In this document: positions 6,455-13,931 of the stretch, one piece after another | How positions within the stretch are numbered: position 1 is the stretch's first letter | How the letters are laid out: every line of letters starts with the position of its first letter | NCBI GenBank assembly: GCA_964529035.1 | Contig: CAZGUG010000034.1 | Location: 1-20,792 of the forward strand | Length of the DNA: 20,792 nt | Direction: 5' to 3' | Source of the DNA: CAZGUG01 sp964529035 | GTDB lineage: Bacteria > Bacillota > Clostridia > Ch29 | Made by a program: the position numbers and the translations under genes | Notes under the pieces: model-generated | What the model was told of the DNA's origin: nothing | The model's input: the letters and a program-made list of their open reading frames with translations, nothing else | Database searches by the model: none

Positions 6455-7861
6455 TTACGCCGGTTCTTCCGCCTTTGCTTCCGGAAGTTTTTCCATTGTT
6501 ATTCCGGTATACCCGTAAATTACAGATATTATCGGGTTTAACAGGTTTAAGAAAGCAAAGGGCAGATACGCAAAGGGATGCACTCCCAGCGTTGATAACA
6601 TGAATGCCCCGCAGGTATTCCACGGAATAAGCGGTGAAGACAGGGTGCCCGCATCCTCCAATACCCTTGACAGGTTCTTGGGATGCAGCCCCCTCTCTTT
6701 ATATGCTTCTCTGTACATCCTACCCGGCACCACCAGCGACATGTACTGGTCACCCGAAGTAAGGTTTATGAAGAAACAGGTTAATACAGTGGAAAGTACA
6801 AGCGAGCCTGTACCCTTGACAAGCTTAAGTACTTTTTCCAGCAGCGCATTAAGCATTCCTGTTTTCTCCAGGGTGCCGCCAAAGGACATTGCTATCATAA
6901 TAAGTGATACCGTCCACATCATGCTGTCAAGTCCGCCCCGGGACAGAAGATCGTCTATCGCTTCTATGCCGGTTTCAGATACAAAACCGTAATGGGCAGC
7001 ATCTATGATTGCACCCATACCTGCGCCCTGGAAAATGGTGGCGAAGATTGAACCCAGCACAACACCACCTATAAGACCTGGTATTGCCGGAATCTTGAAT
7101 ACCACCATAAGGATAACCACCAGCGGCGGTATAAACAGAAGCGGATTGATGGCAAACTGTCCTGCCAGTCCGTTAAGCAGTTCGTTAATACCTTCCACAT
7201 CCAATGCCTGGCCTGCATACCTCATTCCAAGAATTCCATACAGTATCAGTGCTATAAGCAGGCTGGGTCCGGTGGTAAAAATCATGTGTTTTATGTGCTC
7301 GAACAATTCTGAACCCGCCATGGCCGGTGCCAGGTTGGTGGTGTCGGACAGGGGAGACATTTTGTCACCAAAGTATGCACCCGAAACAACTGCACCTGCC
7401 ACCATGGGCAGCGGCATTCCCAGTCCGATACCAACTCCGATGAGTGCCACACCTACCGTACCTGCGGTTGTCCATGAACTTCCGGTAGACAATGATACGA
7501 TAGCACAAATAAGACATGTCGCTGCCAGGAATATTCCCGGGGAGAGAAGCTTCAATCCATAGAAAATCATTGTAGGAACAACTCCGGCCAGTATCCACAC
7601 ACCAATTAACATACCGACAATCATTAGAATAAGGACTGCTTGCATGGACATCTTAATACCGTTTATAATTCCGTCTTGAATATCTTCCCACTTGTACCCC
7701 GCTCTTATTGCAACTATAGATGCCACGATAGTGGTTGCCAGTATCGGCATATGCGGGTCTCCCCCGAAGACCATAATTGTGGCCATTAGGGAGACAATCA
7801 AAAACAGAAGAACAAACAGCACTTCTCCAAAGCTGATTGGCCTTTGTGTCTTTTCCTTCAC
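6455..7861 (-). CDS. nhaC: Na+/H+ antiporter, NhaC family
   Basis: A 468-residue membrane protein with about eleven or twelve hydrophobic segments spread along its length. Family marks include SLSTGSSWTTAGTVGVALIG (about 125-145), SGAYFGDKMSPLSDTTNLAP (about 160-180), NLTSGDQYMSLVVPGRMYRE and SPLIPWNTCGAFM in the C-terminal third. Members exchange external protons for internal sodium, or act on substrate pairs such as malate-Na+/lactate-H+ in some Bacilli, so the exact substrate is not certain. The start is GTG at 7861, eight bases after AAGGAGG. An ATG within this gap is in another frame. The gene is transcribed alone from its own promoter and ends in a strong terminator. Confidence 0.9.
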   Translation of the reverse strand: MKEKTQRPISFGEVLFVLLFLIVSLMATIMVFGGDPHMPILATTIVASIVAIRAGYKWEDIQDGIINGIKMSMQAVLILMIVGMLIGVWILAGVVPTMIFYGLKLLSPGIFLAATCLICAIVSLSTGSSWTTAGTVGVALIGVGIGLGMPLPMVAGAVVSGAYFGDKMSPLSDTTNLAPAMAGSELFEHIKHMIFTTGPSLLIALILYGILGMRYAGQALDVEGINELLNGLAGQFAINPLLFIPPLVVILMVVFKIPAIPGLIGGVVLGSIFATIFQGAGMGAIIDAAHYGFVSETGIEAIDDLLSRGGLDSMMWTVSLIMIAMSFGGTLEKTGMLNALLEKVLKLVKGTGSLVLSTVLTCFFINLTSGDQYMSLVVPGRMYREAYKERGLHPKNLSRVLEDAGTLSSPLIPWNTCGAFMLSTLGVHPFAYLPFAFLNLLNPIISVIYGYTGITMEKLPEAKAEEPA

Positions 7862-7907
7862 TAAACATACCTCCTTTTTTTGGATTTATTGGCTTACTAC
7901 CCTTTAC

Positions 7908-7936
7908 ATTTTATCATATTATCCGGACACGCACAA
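7908..7936 (-). promoter_or_regulatory. Candidate sigma-A promoter of nhaC
   Basis: On the minus strand TTGTGC (7936-7931), 17 bases, then TAAAAT (7913-7908). The -10 has an upstream TGA, giving an extended -10 (TGATAAAAT). The -35 is only a half match. The distance to the gene fits a leader of about 40 bases. Confidence 0.4.
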
Positions 7937-8070
7937 CAGATATTACCCAACACAGTGCGTCTAATTGTGTCATCTATAGGTACAAAGTGAGAAAACACCG
8001 CCGGCGTTGTATAATCTTTTGATTGAGAAATAATGGATGATGACAATAACTGTTTTTTTACTAATCATTA

Positions 8071-8079
8071 TGCTAATAT
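8071..8079 (+). promoter_or_regulatory. Candidate extended -10 promoter of mogA
   Basis: TGCTAATAT is an extended -10 element with no clear -35. Transcription would begin near 8086, just before the hairpin at 8090. A second possible -10, a perfect TATAAT at 8010-8015 with a weak -35 (GTGAGA), lies further upstream and would give a leader of about 140 bases. I cannot choose between them. Confidence 0.35.
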
Positions 8080-8089
8080 ATTATCAATC

Positions 8090-8138
8090 GGGGACATTCC
8101 GCAAAAAGGTATACCCGCATCAGCAGCGGTGTGTCCCC
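8090..8138 (+). repeat. Inverted repeat / hairpin in the mogA leader
   Basis: GGGGACA (8090-8096) pairs with TGTCCCC (8132-8138). Inside it, after two unpaired bases on each side, CCGC (8099-8102) pairs with GCGG (8126-8129). The loop holds GGTAT (8108-8112), which can pair with ATACC (8139-8143) just beyond the stem, a possible pseudoknot beside the ribosome site at 8147-8154. The rest of 7862-8160 is AT-rich with no gene seen. It could be an RNA control element or a remnant of a small palindromic mobile repeat. Confidence 0.5.
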
Positions 8139-8160
8139 ATACCACTAAGGAGGTAAAACT

Positions 8161-8658
8161 TTGTTCACAGTCGGAATCATTACGGTAAGCGACAAGGGAT
8201 ATACGGGGGAAAGAGAGGATTTAAGCGGCCCCGTCATAGAAAAAATTATGCAAACAATCGGTGGAAAGGTGGTTGATTATAAAGTAGTACCGGATGAGCG
8301 GGATAAAATTTCGCAGGCAATAACAAACATGACGGATGAGCAGTGTATTCACCTCGTCCTGACAACCGGCGGTACGGGGTTTGCCGCAAGGGACGTAACA
8401 CCGGAAGCAACCCTGGATGTAATTGAAAAACAGGTGCCCGGCATACCCGAAGCCATGAGGCTGGTAAGCATGCAAAAAACAGCAAAGGCTATGCTGTCAA
8501 GGGCGGTCTCGGGTATAAGAGAGGGCTCTCTTATAATAAATCTTCCGGGAAGCCCGAAGGGTGCTGCAGAAAGCCTTGAAGCAATACTTCAGGCACTGCC
8601 CCACGGACTATTAATTCTGCAGGGCAAAACCGGGGAATGCGGCGGTACCGACCGGTAA
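8161..8658 (+). CDS. mogA: Molybdopterin adenylyltransferase MogA (MogA/MoaB family)
   Basis: A 165-residue soluble enzyme that adenylates molybdopterin before molybdenum insertion in molybdenum cofactor synthesis. Visible family marks are VGIITVSDKGYTGEREDLSG at the N-terminus, VPDER (44-48), LTTGGTGFAARDVTPEAT (67-84) and INLPGSPKGAAE (126-137). MoaB proteins are very similar; the isolated locus cannot separate the two names. The start is TTG at 8161, supported by AAGGAGG six to seven bases ahead and by the family N-terminus beginning right there. No other cofactor genes are nearby. It is convergent with thiI, with only ten bases between the two stop codons. Confidence 0.92.
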   Translation: MFTVGIITVSDKGYTGEREDLSGPVIEKIMQTIGGKVVDYKVVPDERDKISQAITNMTDEQCIHLVLTTGGTGFAARDVTPEATLDVIEKQVPGIPEAMRLVSMQKTAKAMLSRAVSGIREGSLIINLPGSPKGAAESLEAILQALPHGLLILQGKTGECGGTDR

Positions 8659-8668
8659 ACATCTCTGT

Positions 8669-9841
8669 TTAGAGTAATACAGCGGAATTAATATCCAGAA
8701 TCTCTCTTGTTTCAACTGCCTGCTCAATCAACCGTTCTGTTTCCAGATGGGATTCGGATTCCATTATCCTTTGCATCCGTGGTTTTGTCTCGGGATGTTC
8801 GGGCAAAAACAGGGTGCAGCAGTCTTCGTATGGCAGGATAGACAGTTCGTAGGTATCAATTTCTCTTGCCCTGTCTACAATTTCCACCTTGTCCATGCCT
8901 ATAAGGGGCCTGAATACCGGCAGGTCCACGCAGGAATCCGTTACATAAATGCTTTCAAGAGTCTGGCTGGCAACCTGGCCCAGGCTTTCTCCCGTCACCA
9001 GGGCAAGGGCTCTTTGGGATGCTGCAATCCGTCCTGCTATTCTCATCATAAAACGCCGGGTAAGTATGGTACCCTGCTCTTCGGGACAGTACCGGTTTAT
9101 GCTGCCTTGTATTTCGGTAAGTGATACCATGTGCAGCCTAATCCCGCCGGTATAACCGGCCAATACCGCTGCCAGGTCCCTTACTTTTTGTTTCGCCCTT
9201 TCACTGGTATAGGGAAAACTGTGGAAATGTACCGCCTCCAGCTCCACTCCCCTTTTTGCAACCATCCAGCCCGCCACCGGACTGTCTATCCCGCCTGACA
9301 AAAGCAGTATGCATTTACCGCTTGTTCCGGTTGGCAGCCCGCCGCTTCCCTGTTCTACGCCCATGTATATATAAGCCTTATCCCTTATTTCAATGTTTAT
9401 CAGAAGGTCGGGCCTGTGTACCTCCACCCGTATGTCTTTTCGGTTTTTCAGTATGTATGCCCCCACCTGTCGGCATATCTCGGGAGAGTTCAGCGGAAAG
9501 GTTTTATCCGCCCTTCTGCTTTCCACCTTGAAGGTAGCCGGCTGCTTGTATCCCACCATTTGCAGGGCCGCTTGATTGATGGTTTCCATATCTTTGTCAA
9601 CCTTGACCACCCTGCTTAACGATACAATACCGAAAACCTTTTTCAGTCGTTTTAGAGATTCTTCTATGTCATCCGAGCCCTTATTAAGTTCAATAAAAAT
9701 TCTTCCCCGGTCCTTTTTTATTCTGTATTCTATGCCTTCCAGGGCTTTCTTTATATTTTTAACCAGTTGTTTTATGAAAAAATCCCTGTTCCCGCCCTTT
9801 AAGGCTATCTCTCCATACCTTACCAGAATGAGTTCCTCCAT
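8669..9841 (-). CDS. thiI: tRNA 4-thiouridine synthetase ThiI
   Basis: A 390-residue enzyme that activates uridine 8 of tRNA with ATP and transfers sulfur to it; in some bacteria it also serves thiamine thiazole synthesis. An N-terminal ferredoxin-like part (1-60) with VRYGEIALKGGNR is followed by the THUMP domain (about 60-165) and the PP-loop ATPase domain with SGGIDSP at 182-188. The C-terminal rhodanese domain of the enterobacterial enzyme is absent, as is usual in Firmicutes, so persulfide sulfur probably comes straight from the partner desulfurase. EDCCTLFLP near residue 340 holds two cysteines, of which at least one may act in transfer. The gene follows the desulfurase with only one base between them, which indicates one transcript. 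Confidence 0.96.
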   Translation of the reverse strand: MEELILVRYGEIALKGGNRDFFIKQLVKNIKKALEGIEYRIKKDRGRIFIELNKGSDDIEESLKRLKKVFGIVSLSRVVKVDKDMETINQAALQMVGYKQPATFKVESRRADKTFPLNSPEICRQVGAYILKNRKDIRVEVHRPDLLINIEIRDKAYIYMGVEQGSGGLPTGTSGKCILLLSGGIDSPVAGWMVAKRGVELEAVHFHSFPYTSERAKQKVRDLAAVLAGYTGGIRLHMVSLTEIQGSINRYCPEEQGTILTRRFMMRIAGRIAASQRALALVTGESLGQVASQTLESIYVTDSCVDLPVFRPLIGMDKVEIVDRAREIDTYELSILPYEDCCTLFLPEHPETKPRMQRIMESESHLETERLIEQAVETREILDINSAVLL

Positions 9842-9842
9842 A

Positions 9843-11006
9843 TTATCGCCTCCCGAAAAGCCCTCTCAATGCCGCAACCTCATTTTCAAGGGCGTCTGTC
9901 AGTATATCAACTTCTTCCTCTGTGTTGAAAGGGGAAAAGCTGATTCTTACCGTACCTTCCGCCTCACGGTCACCAAGCCCCATCGCTGCAAGCACATTGC
10001 TGGTTTTTTCCTGTTTGGACGAGCAGGCAGACCTGGTGGAAACGTATATTCCGTATTTCTCCAGGGAGTGGAGCAGCACTTCCCCCCTAACTCCTATAAA
10101 CGAAACGCTTAATATATGCGGGGCACCCCTTTCTCCCTCCGGGGAGTTAAACCTTACGTTTTGAATCCTTTCCCGTACACCATTTCTCAGTCTGCCCCTC
10201 AGAACCGACATTTTCCCGGTGTACTCCTTGAGATTACTGCTGTATATTTCCACAGCCTTCCCTATCCCGGCTATCCCGGGCAGGTTTTCGGTACCCGAAC
10301 GCAGGCCCTGTTCCTGGCCCCCGCCTATCTGCCAGGGCCTTAAATTAACCCCCCTCTTGCAGTACAGTGCACCGATTCCCTTTGGACCGTGAAACTTATG
10401 GGCACTTATTGAAACAAGCTGGGCCCCTGTCTTTTGCAAATCAATTGGCACCTTCATAAAGGCCTGTATACAGTCGGTATGAAAAAAGGCAAGCGGGTTC
10501 TTCTCCCTGACGATTTCTCCTATTTTTTGCAGCGGCTGTACCGAACCGGTTTCGTTGTTGACACCCATGATGGATACCAGTATTGTATCCTTTCGTATGC
10601 TTTCGGCCAGCTGCTTCAGGTTTACCATACCGCTGCTGTCAACACCTATATATGATATTTCATAACCGTCTTTTTTCAAATCTTCCAGGGTCATATATAC
10701 CGAAGGATGTTCAATCCTGCTCGATACTATATGCATGCCCCTGTTTGAATAGCTGCGGGCTATACCTCTTATCGCGGTATTGTTTGATTCGGTACCGCCG
10801 GATGTAAAGTAAATCTCCGAAGGCTGAACCCCAAGTACACCCGCCAGTACGTTCCTGCTCTTTTTCAGTATGTTTTCCGCCTTTATTCCTTTTCCGTGCA
10901 GCGAGGACGGATTGCCGTACTCTTCCCTGAGGCAGTATAAAACCGTTTCCACCACCTGTTCAAAGGGCCGGGTAGTTGCCGCATTGTCAAAATATATTTC
11001 TCTCAA
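9843..11006 (-). CDS. Cysteine desulfurase, NifS/IscS-like, partner of ThiI
   Basis: A 387-residue pyridoxal-phosphate enzyme that takes sulfur from cysteine to form an enzyme persulfide. It starts REIYFDNAATT, has GTESNN (71-76), EHPSV with His100, SAHKFHGPKGIG with the cofactor lysine Lys204, and the active cysteine Cys328 in STRSACSS. I chose the TTG at 11006, since AAGGAGAGG lies seven bases ahead and the family N-terminus begins exactly there. The frame stays open upstream to 11210, but this would run through its promoter and the start of lysA. It sits directly before thiI, as in B. subtilis (nifZ-thiI), so its main duty is probably tRNA thiolation and not general iron-sulfur assembly; no iscU-like gene is adjacent. 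Confidence 0.94.
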   Translation of the reverse strand: MREIYFDNAATTRPFEQVVETVLYCLREEYGNPSSLHGKGIKAENILKKSRNVLAGVLGVQPSEIYFTSGGTESNNTAIRGIARSYSNRGMHIVSSRIEHPSVYMTLEDLKKDGYEISYIGVDSSGMVNLKQLAESIRKDTILVSIMGVNNETGSVQPLQKIGEIVREKNPLAFFHTDCIQAFMKVPIDLQKTGAQLVSISAHKFHGPKGIGALYCKRGVNLRPWQIGGGQEQGLRSGTENLPGIAGIGKAVEIYSSNLKEYTGKMSVLRGRLRNGVRERIQNVRFNSPEGERGAPHILSVSFIGVRGEVLLHSLEKYGIYVSTRSACSSKQEKTSNVLAAMGLGDREAEGTVRISFSPFNTEEEVDILTDALENEVAALRGLFGRR

Positions 11007-11045
11007 ATGTGTCCTCTCCTTCCATATGTCAAGCCTTCTTAAATA

Positions 11046-11074
11046 ATAATACCTTAGTGCCGTATAAAAGTAAA
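11046..11074 (-). promoter_or_regulatory. Sigma-A promoter of the desulfurase-thiI operon
   Basis: On the minus strand TTTACT (11074-11069), a 17-base spacer, then TATTAT (11051-11046). It matches four of six and five of six bases. The start near 11039 leaves a leader of about 33 bases before the TTG. It is back to back with the lysA promoter, 55 bases apart. Confidence 0.6.
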
Positions 11075-11129
11075 TTGCTGCAGCCGTATTAAGGTAACCC
11101 CGCCTGCCGGTACAGCCGCCCGCTTTTTC

Positions 11130-11158
11130 TTGACATCCCGCAGGCCTTCTGCTAGGAT
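11130..11158 (+). promoter_or_regulatory. Sigma-A promoter of lysA
   Basis: TTGACA (11130-11135), a 17-base spacer, TAGGAT (11153-11158). The -35 is perfect and the -10 matches four of six bases. The expected start near 11165 leaves only about 29 bases of leader, too short for a lysine riboswitch or a T-box, and I see neither. Confidence 0.65.
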
Positions 11159-11193
11159 ATAAAAAATAACTATGACCTGAAGGGTGAAAATAC

Positions 11194-12507
11194 ATGAAAC
11201 TACACGGCACTATGAGAATTAACCCCTATTCCCGGCTGGAAATCGGAGGATGCGACTGCAAAGAGCTGTCAGAAAACTTTGGTACACCCCTTTATATTAT
11301 GGATGAGGAGCTAATAAGGGAAAACTGCCGCAAATTTATACATGCCTTCTCATCGGGTTATCCGGACATAGAAATAGTCTATGCAGGAAAAGCTTTTTTA
11401 ACCACGGCTATGGCAAGAATCATTCACCAGGAAGGCCTGTCGCTGGACGTGGTATCCGGCGGGGAACTGTATACAGCCCATAAAGCCGCTTTTCCGATGG
11501 AAAACATATATTTCCACGGGAATAACAAGACCCCCGGGGAATTAAGAATGGGACTTGACCTGGGTGTCGGCCACATGGTGGTGGATAATTTCAGTGAACT
11601 CGAAATGCTGGATGAACTGGCCCTTGCCTCGGGTATAACACAAAGGGTGATAATAAGAGTTTCTCCCGGCATTACAGGAAACACACATGAATATATTCAA
11701 ACCGGTCAATTGGATTCCAAGTTCGGCTTTCCCCTGTACAAAGACAGCGCCCTACGGGCTGTTAAAAGAACTCTTGCCTCCGGTAACCTTATTTTTGAAG
11801 GCCTGCACTGCCATATAGGCTCTCAGATTTCCGAAGTCAATGCCTTTGTATCGGCCGCCAATTCAATGCTTCGGTTTGCCGCCAGGATAAAAAATGAGCT
11901 GCAGGCGGCGGTGAAAATATTAAACCTGGGCGGCGGTTTCGCTATTTATTATACAAAGGAAGACCGCGAACTACTCCCAGGGGATTTTTCGGATTCCATA
12001 ACATCATCGGTCAAAGAAGGACTTAAACGGTATAACCTGCCGCAGCCGAGGCTTGTGGTGGAACCCGGAAGGTATATAGTTGGAAACGCCGGCACAACCC
12101 TTTACACGGTCGGCTCGGTAAAGGATATACCTTCGGTACGGAAGTTTATATTCACCGACGGTGGAATGGCGGATAACCCCCGCCCCGCCCTATATCATGC
12201 CCGATACAGAGCGATTGCTGCCAACAGGATGACTGAAACCTGCGCAGAACAGGTTACACTGGCGGGCAAGTGCTGCGAATCCGGTGACATACTTGTAAAG
12301 GATATATCCCTGCCTCCCATCCGCAAAGGGGACCTGATAGCAGTCCTGTCAACCGGGGCTTACAATTATTCGATGGCCAGCAATTACAACCGCCTTCCAA
12401 AGCCGGCGGTGGTTCTTGTGAACAAAGGGAAGGCAGATTTAATAGTCAAACGGGAGAGCTATGAGGATATAGTAAGAAATGACACTGTTCCAGAAAGGCT
12501 GAAATAA
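11194..12507 (+). CDS. lysA: Diaminopimelate decarboxylase LysA
   Basis: A 437-residue pyridoxal-phosphate enzyme that converts meso-diaminopimelate to lysine, the last step of lysine synthesis. The barrel domain has the cofactor lysine Lys66 in YAGKAF, HCHIGSQI near 205-212, the phosphate-binding GGGFAIYY near 249-256 and EPGRYIVG near 290. The C-terminal domain holds CESGDIL (361-367) and GAYNYSMASNYN, which complete the active site of the dimer. Length and motifs are normal. AAGGGTG stands seven bases before the ATG; a second ATG at 11212 is possible but has no better ribosome site. It is a single gene with its own promoter, divergent from the desulfurase. Its leader shows no lysine-sensing RNA. 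Confidence 0.95.
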   Translation: MKLHGTMRINPYSRLEIGGCDCKELSENFGTPLYIMDEELIRENCRKFIHAFSSGYPDIEIVYAGKAFLTTAMARIIHQEGLSLDVVSGGELYTAHKAAFPMENIYFHGNNKTPGELRMGLDLGVGHMVVDNFSELEMLDELALASGITQRVIIRVSPGITGNTHEYIQTGQLDSKFGFPLYKDSALRAVKRTLASGNLIFEGLHCHIGSQISEVNAFVSAANSMLRFAARIKNELQAAVKILNLGGGFAIYYTKEDRELLPGDFSDSITSSVKEGLKRYNLPQPRLVVEPGRYIVGNAGTTLYTVGSVKDIPSVRKFIFTDGGMADNPRPALYHARYRAIAANRMTETCAEQVTLAGKCCESGDILVKDISLPPIRKGDLIAVLSTGAYNYSMASNYNRLPKPAVVLVNKGKADLIVKRESYEDIVRNDTVPERLK

Positions 12508-12513
12508 AAAATG

Positions 12514-12553
12514 CACCTTCGGCTTTCAGGCTTATACCTGAAAGTCAAAGGTG
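12514..12553. terminator. Hairpin terminator between convergent lysA and the LUD gene
   Basis: CTTTCAGG (12523-12530) pairs with CCTGAAAG (12537-12544) around a six-base loop, and an outer stem CACCTT/AAGGTG (12514-12519 and 12548-12553) is set off by a small internal loop. On the minus strand it is followed by ATTTTTTATTT, a good T run, so it mainly ends the LUD transcript. On the plus strand the tail is only AT-rich, but it can serve lysA as well. Confidence 0.8.
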
Positions 12554-12576
12554 AATTAATAAATCTTAGTTTCAAA

Positions 12577-13182
12577 TCAGTATCCCAATTCCTCGTTTAC
12601 AAACATTATATTGATTTCCTTCTTTTTTGGGCAGCGTTCCATTACCACCTTTATGGAACACATCCTGTCCGGAGATGTACAGTCATGGCATCTTCCGGTT
12701 TTTCTGCAGGGCGTGTCCCTGTTAAGGCGCTCTGCATTCGGCGGACAGGCCTTAGTCTTTATCCTTTCCACCGCCTGGTCTTCGTTGTCAACAATTTTGT
12801 TCCGTCCGCATATCACATAAACCCTGTCGGGTCCGTAAAACATGCTTGCAACCCTGTTGCCGTCACCGTCTATGTTGACCAGCTTGCCGTCGGCAGTCAC
12901 CGCGTTGGAACTGGATAGGTACACATCCGCCTGGGAGGCAAGCTTTCTTACCCTGTCAATTTCAGACTTGTCAGTTTCCCAATGGAAATATACCGTGCTA
13001 CCCCGCGCCCTTAACATGTCGGAAATGCCGCTTTGCTTTACCGTCATTGACCCCCCGATTCCAACCGACTGGTCCGGGGCTATTTCCTCTTTAAGGACTT
13101 CTTTTACCTGCTCAATGTTATCATAGGCCCTGGCCTTGAAACCCCTTTTGCTGAACACCTGTACTATTTCGCCAAAATCCAT
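12577..13182 (-). CDS. LUD-domain protein with C-terminal cysteine cluster
   Basis: A 201-residue member of the LUD (LutB/LutC-like, formerly DUF162) family. The core shows GIGGSMTVKQSG (41-52), a HWET stretch near 67-70, SSNAVTADGKLVNIDGDGN (91-109) and YVICGRNKIV (122-131). The C-terminus carries six cysteines: Cys146 (ACPPNAERLN), then Cys159, 165, 168, 175 and 184, which could bind a metal or an iron-sulfur cluster. Stand-alone LUD proteins of this form are common in Clostridia and have no settled function; lactate use is known only for the LutABC members, whose partners are not here. It starts after GGAGGGG. It follows the XRE-cupin regulator by 58 bases on the same strand and may be read with it. 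Confidence 0.85.
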   Translation of the reverse strand: MDFGEIVQVFSKRGFKARAYDNIEQVKEVLKEEIAPDQSVGIGGSMTVKQSGISDMLRARGSTVYFHWETDKSEIDRVRKLASQADVYLSSSNAVTADGKLVNIDGDGNRVASMFYGPDRVYVICGRNKIVDNEDQAVERIKTKACPPNAERLNRDTPCRKTGRCHDCTSPDRMCSIKVVMERCPKKKEINIMFVNEELGY

Positions 13183-13240
13183 ACAAAAGACCCCTCCAAT
13201 ACAAATTAATAAATAACATTTTTCAATTCATATTAATTTA

Positions 13241-13792
13241 TTAAAAATTCGGCGGAACCAAAGCGGAAATCAGCTTTGCTTTGGCTTTGCTGAGGGTGTA
13301 ATACCTGTGGGGCAGCATCTCTTCGATGTATAAGCTGTCCCCCTCCGACAGGGTATACACCTCCATCCCGACCTGAACTTCTATTTCGCCTTCCAACACC
13401 AGCAGACATTCGTCGGCGCGGTGACTCATTGGCTCGTCACTGCTCCATGTGCCGGGCTCCAGCTCGGTATATATGATTTCCTGTTTTGGTTTCACCTGGT
13501 TTCCCATTGGCAGAGGGGTTACATATTCGTGTATGATGTTGGAATTAGGCAGTGCTAGTTTTTTCCTTTCATCCTTACGTATTAGCACACTGCTCTTATT
13601 CTCCTCTATCAAAAAGTGAAACAAAGGTATTTCAAGGGCTCCGGCTATTTTCTTTAGGGATGAGATGGACGGACTGGTGAGGTCCCTTTCCAGAAGTGAA
13701 ATATAACTCGTACTAAGCCCGGTTTTTTCCGCAAGGTCTGCCAGTTTTAAGCCCTTGGACATTCTTATTTCCCTGATTTTTTTTCCTAACAC
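13241..13792 (-). CDS. XRE-family transcriptional regulator with cupin sensor domain
   Basis: A 183-residue regulator with an N-terminal helix-turn-helix (about 5-60; LADLAEKTGLSTSYISLLER) and a C-terminal cupin fold (about 105-180; MSHRADECLLVLEGEIEVQ, LSEGDSLYIEEMLPHRYY). Such HTH-cupin proteins often control amino acid, polyamine or sugar metabolism genes, with the cupin sensing a small ligand. I placed the start at GTG 13792: AGAGG at 13805-13801 is eight bases away, while the upstream in-frame GTG at 13801 overlaps that ribosome site. It lies between hutH and the LUD gene on the same strand with its own extended -10 promoter. Regulation of either neighbour is an inference from position. 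Confidence 0.88.
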   Translation of the reverse strand: MLGKKIREIRMSKGLKLADLAEKTGLSTSYISLLERDLTSPSISSLKKIAGALEIPLFHFLIEENKSSVLIRKDERKKLALPNSNIIHEYVTPLPMGNQVKPKQEIIYTELEPGTWSSDEPMSHRADECLLVLEGEIEVQVGMEVYTLSEGDSLYIEEMLPHRYYTLSKAKAKLISALVPPNF

Positions 13793-13830
13793 CTGCCACA
13801 CCTCTTATAATTATTTAATACTATTTCATA

Positions 13831-13859
13831 ATTATAGCAGAAAAATTACAATTATTAAA
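13831..13859 (-). promoter_or_regulatory. Extended -10 promoter of the XRE-cupin regulator
   Basis: On the minus strand TGC precedes a perfect TATAAT (13836-13831), with TTTAAT as a weak -35 (13859-13854) at 17 bases. A start near 13824 leaves a leader of about 30 bases before GTG 13792. The 130 bases between hutH and this gene are very AT-rich. A weak hairpin (CCGTATA/TATGCGG, 13915-13896) after hutH lacks a clear T run. Confidence 0.5.
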
Positions 13860-13931
13860 TATATATTGCTAAATATTTATATTACAAACACTCTTCCGCA
13901 TAAACATATATACGGTATTATATTTATTCAC

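Noticed and set aside
8016..8160. Molybdenum cofactor riboswitch upstream of mogA
   Set aside because: The leader is short and has one simple nested stem; the multi-stem layout of the known motif is not visible.
9843..11210. Longer 455-residue reading of the cysteine desulfurase starting at 11210
   Set aside because: The extra 68 residues resemble no desulfurase, cross the promoter region and reach into lysA; the TTG at 11006 has a good ribosome site and the exact family N-terminus.
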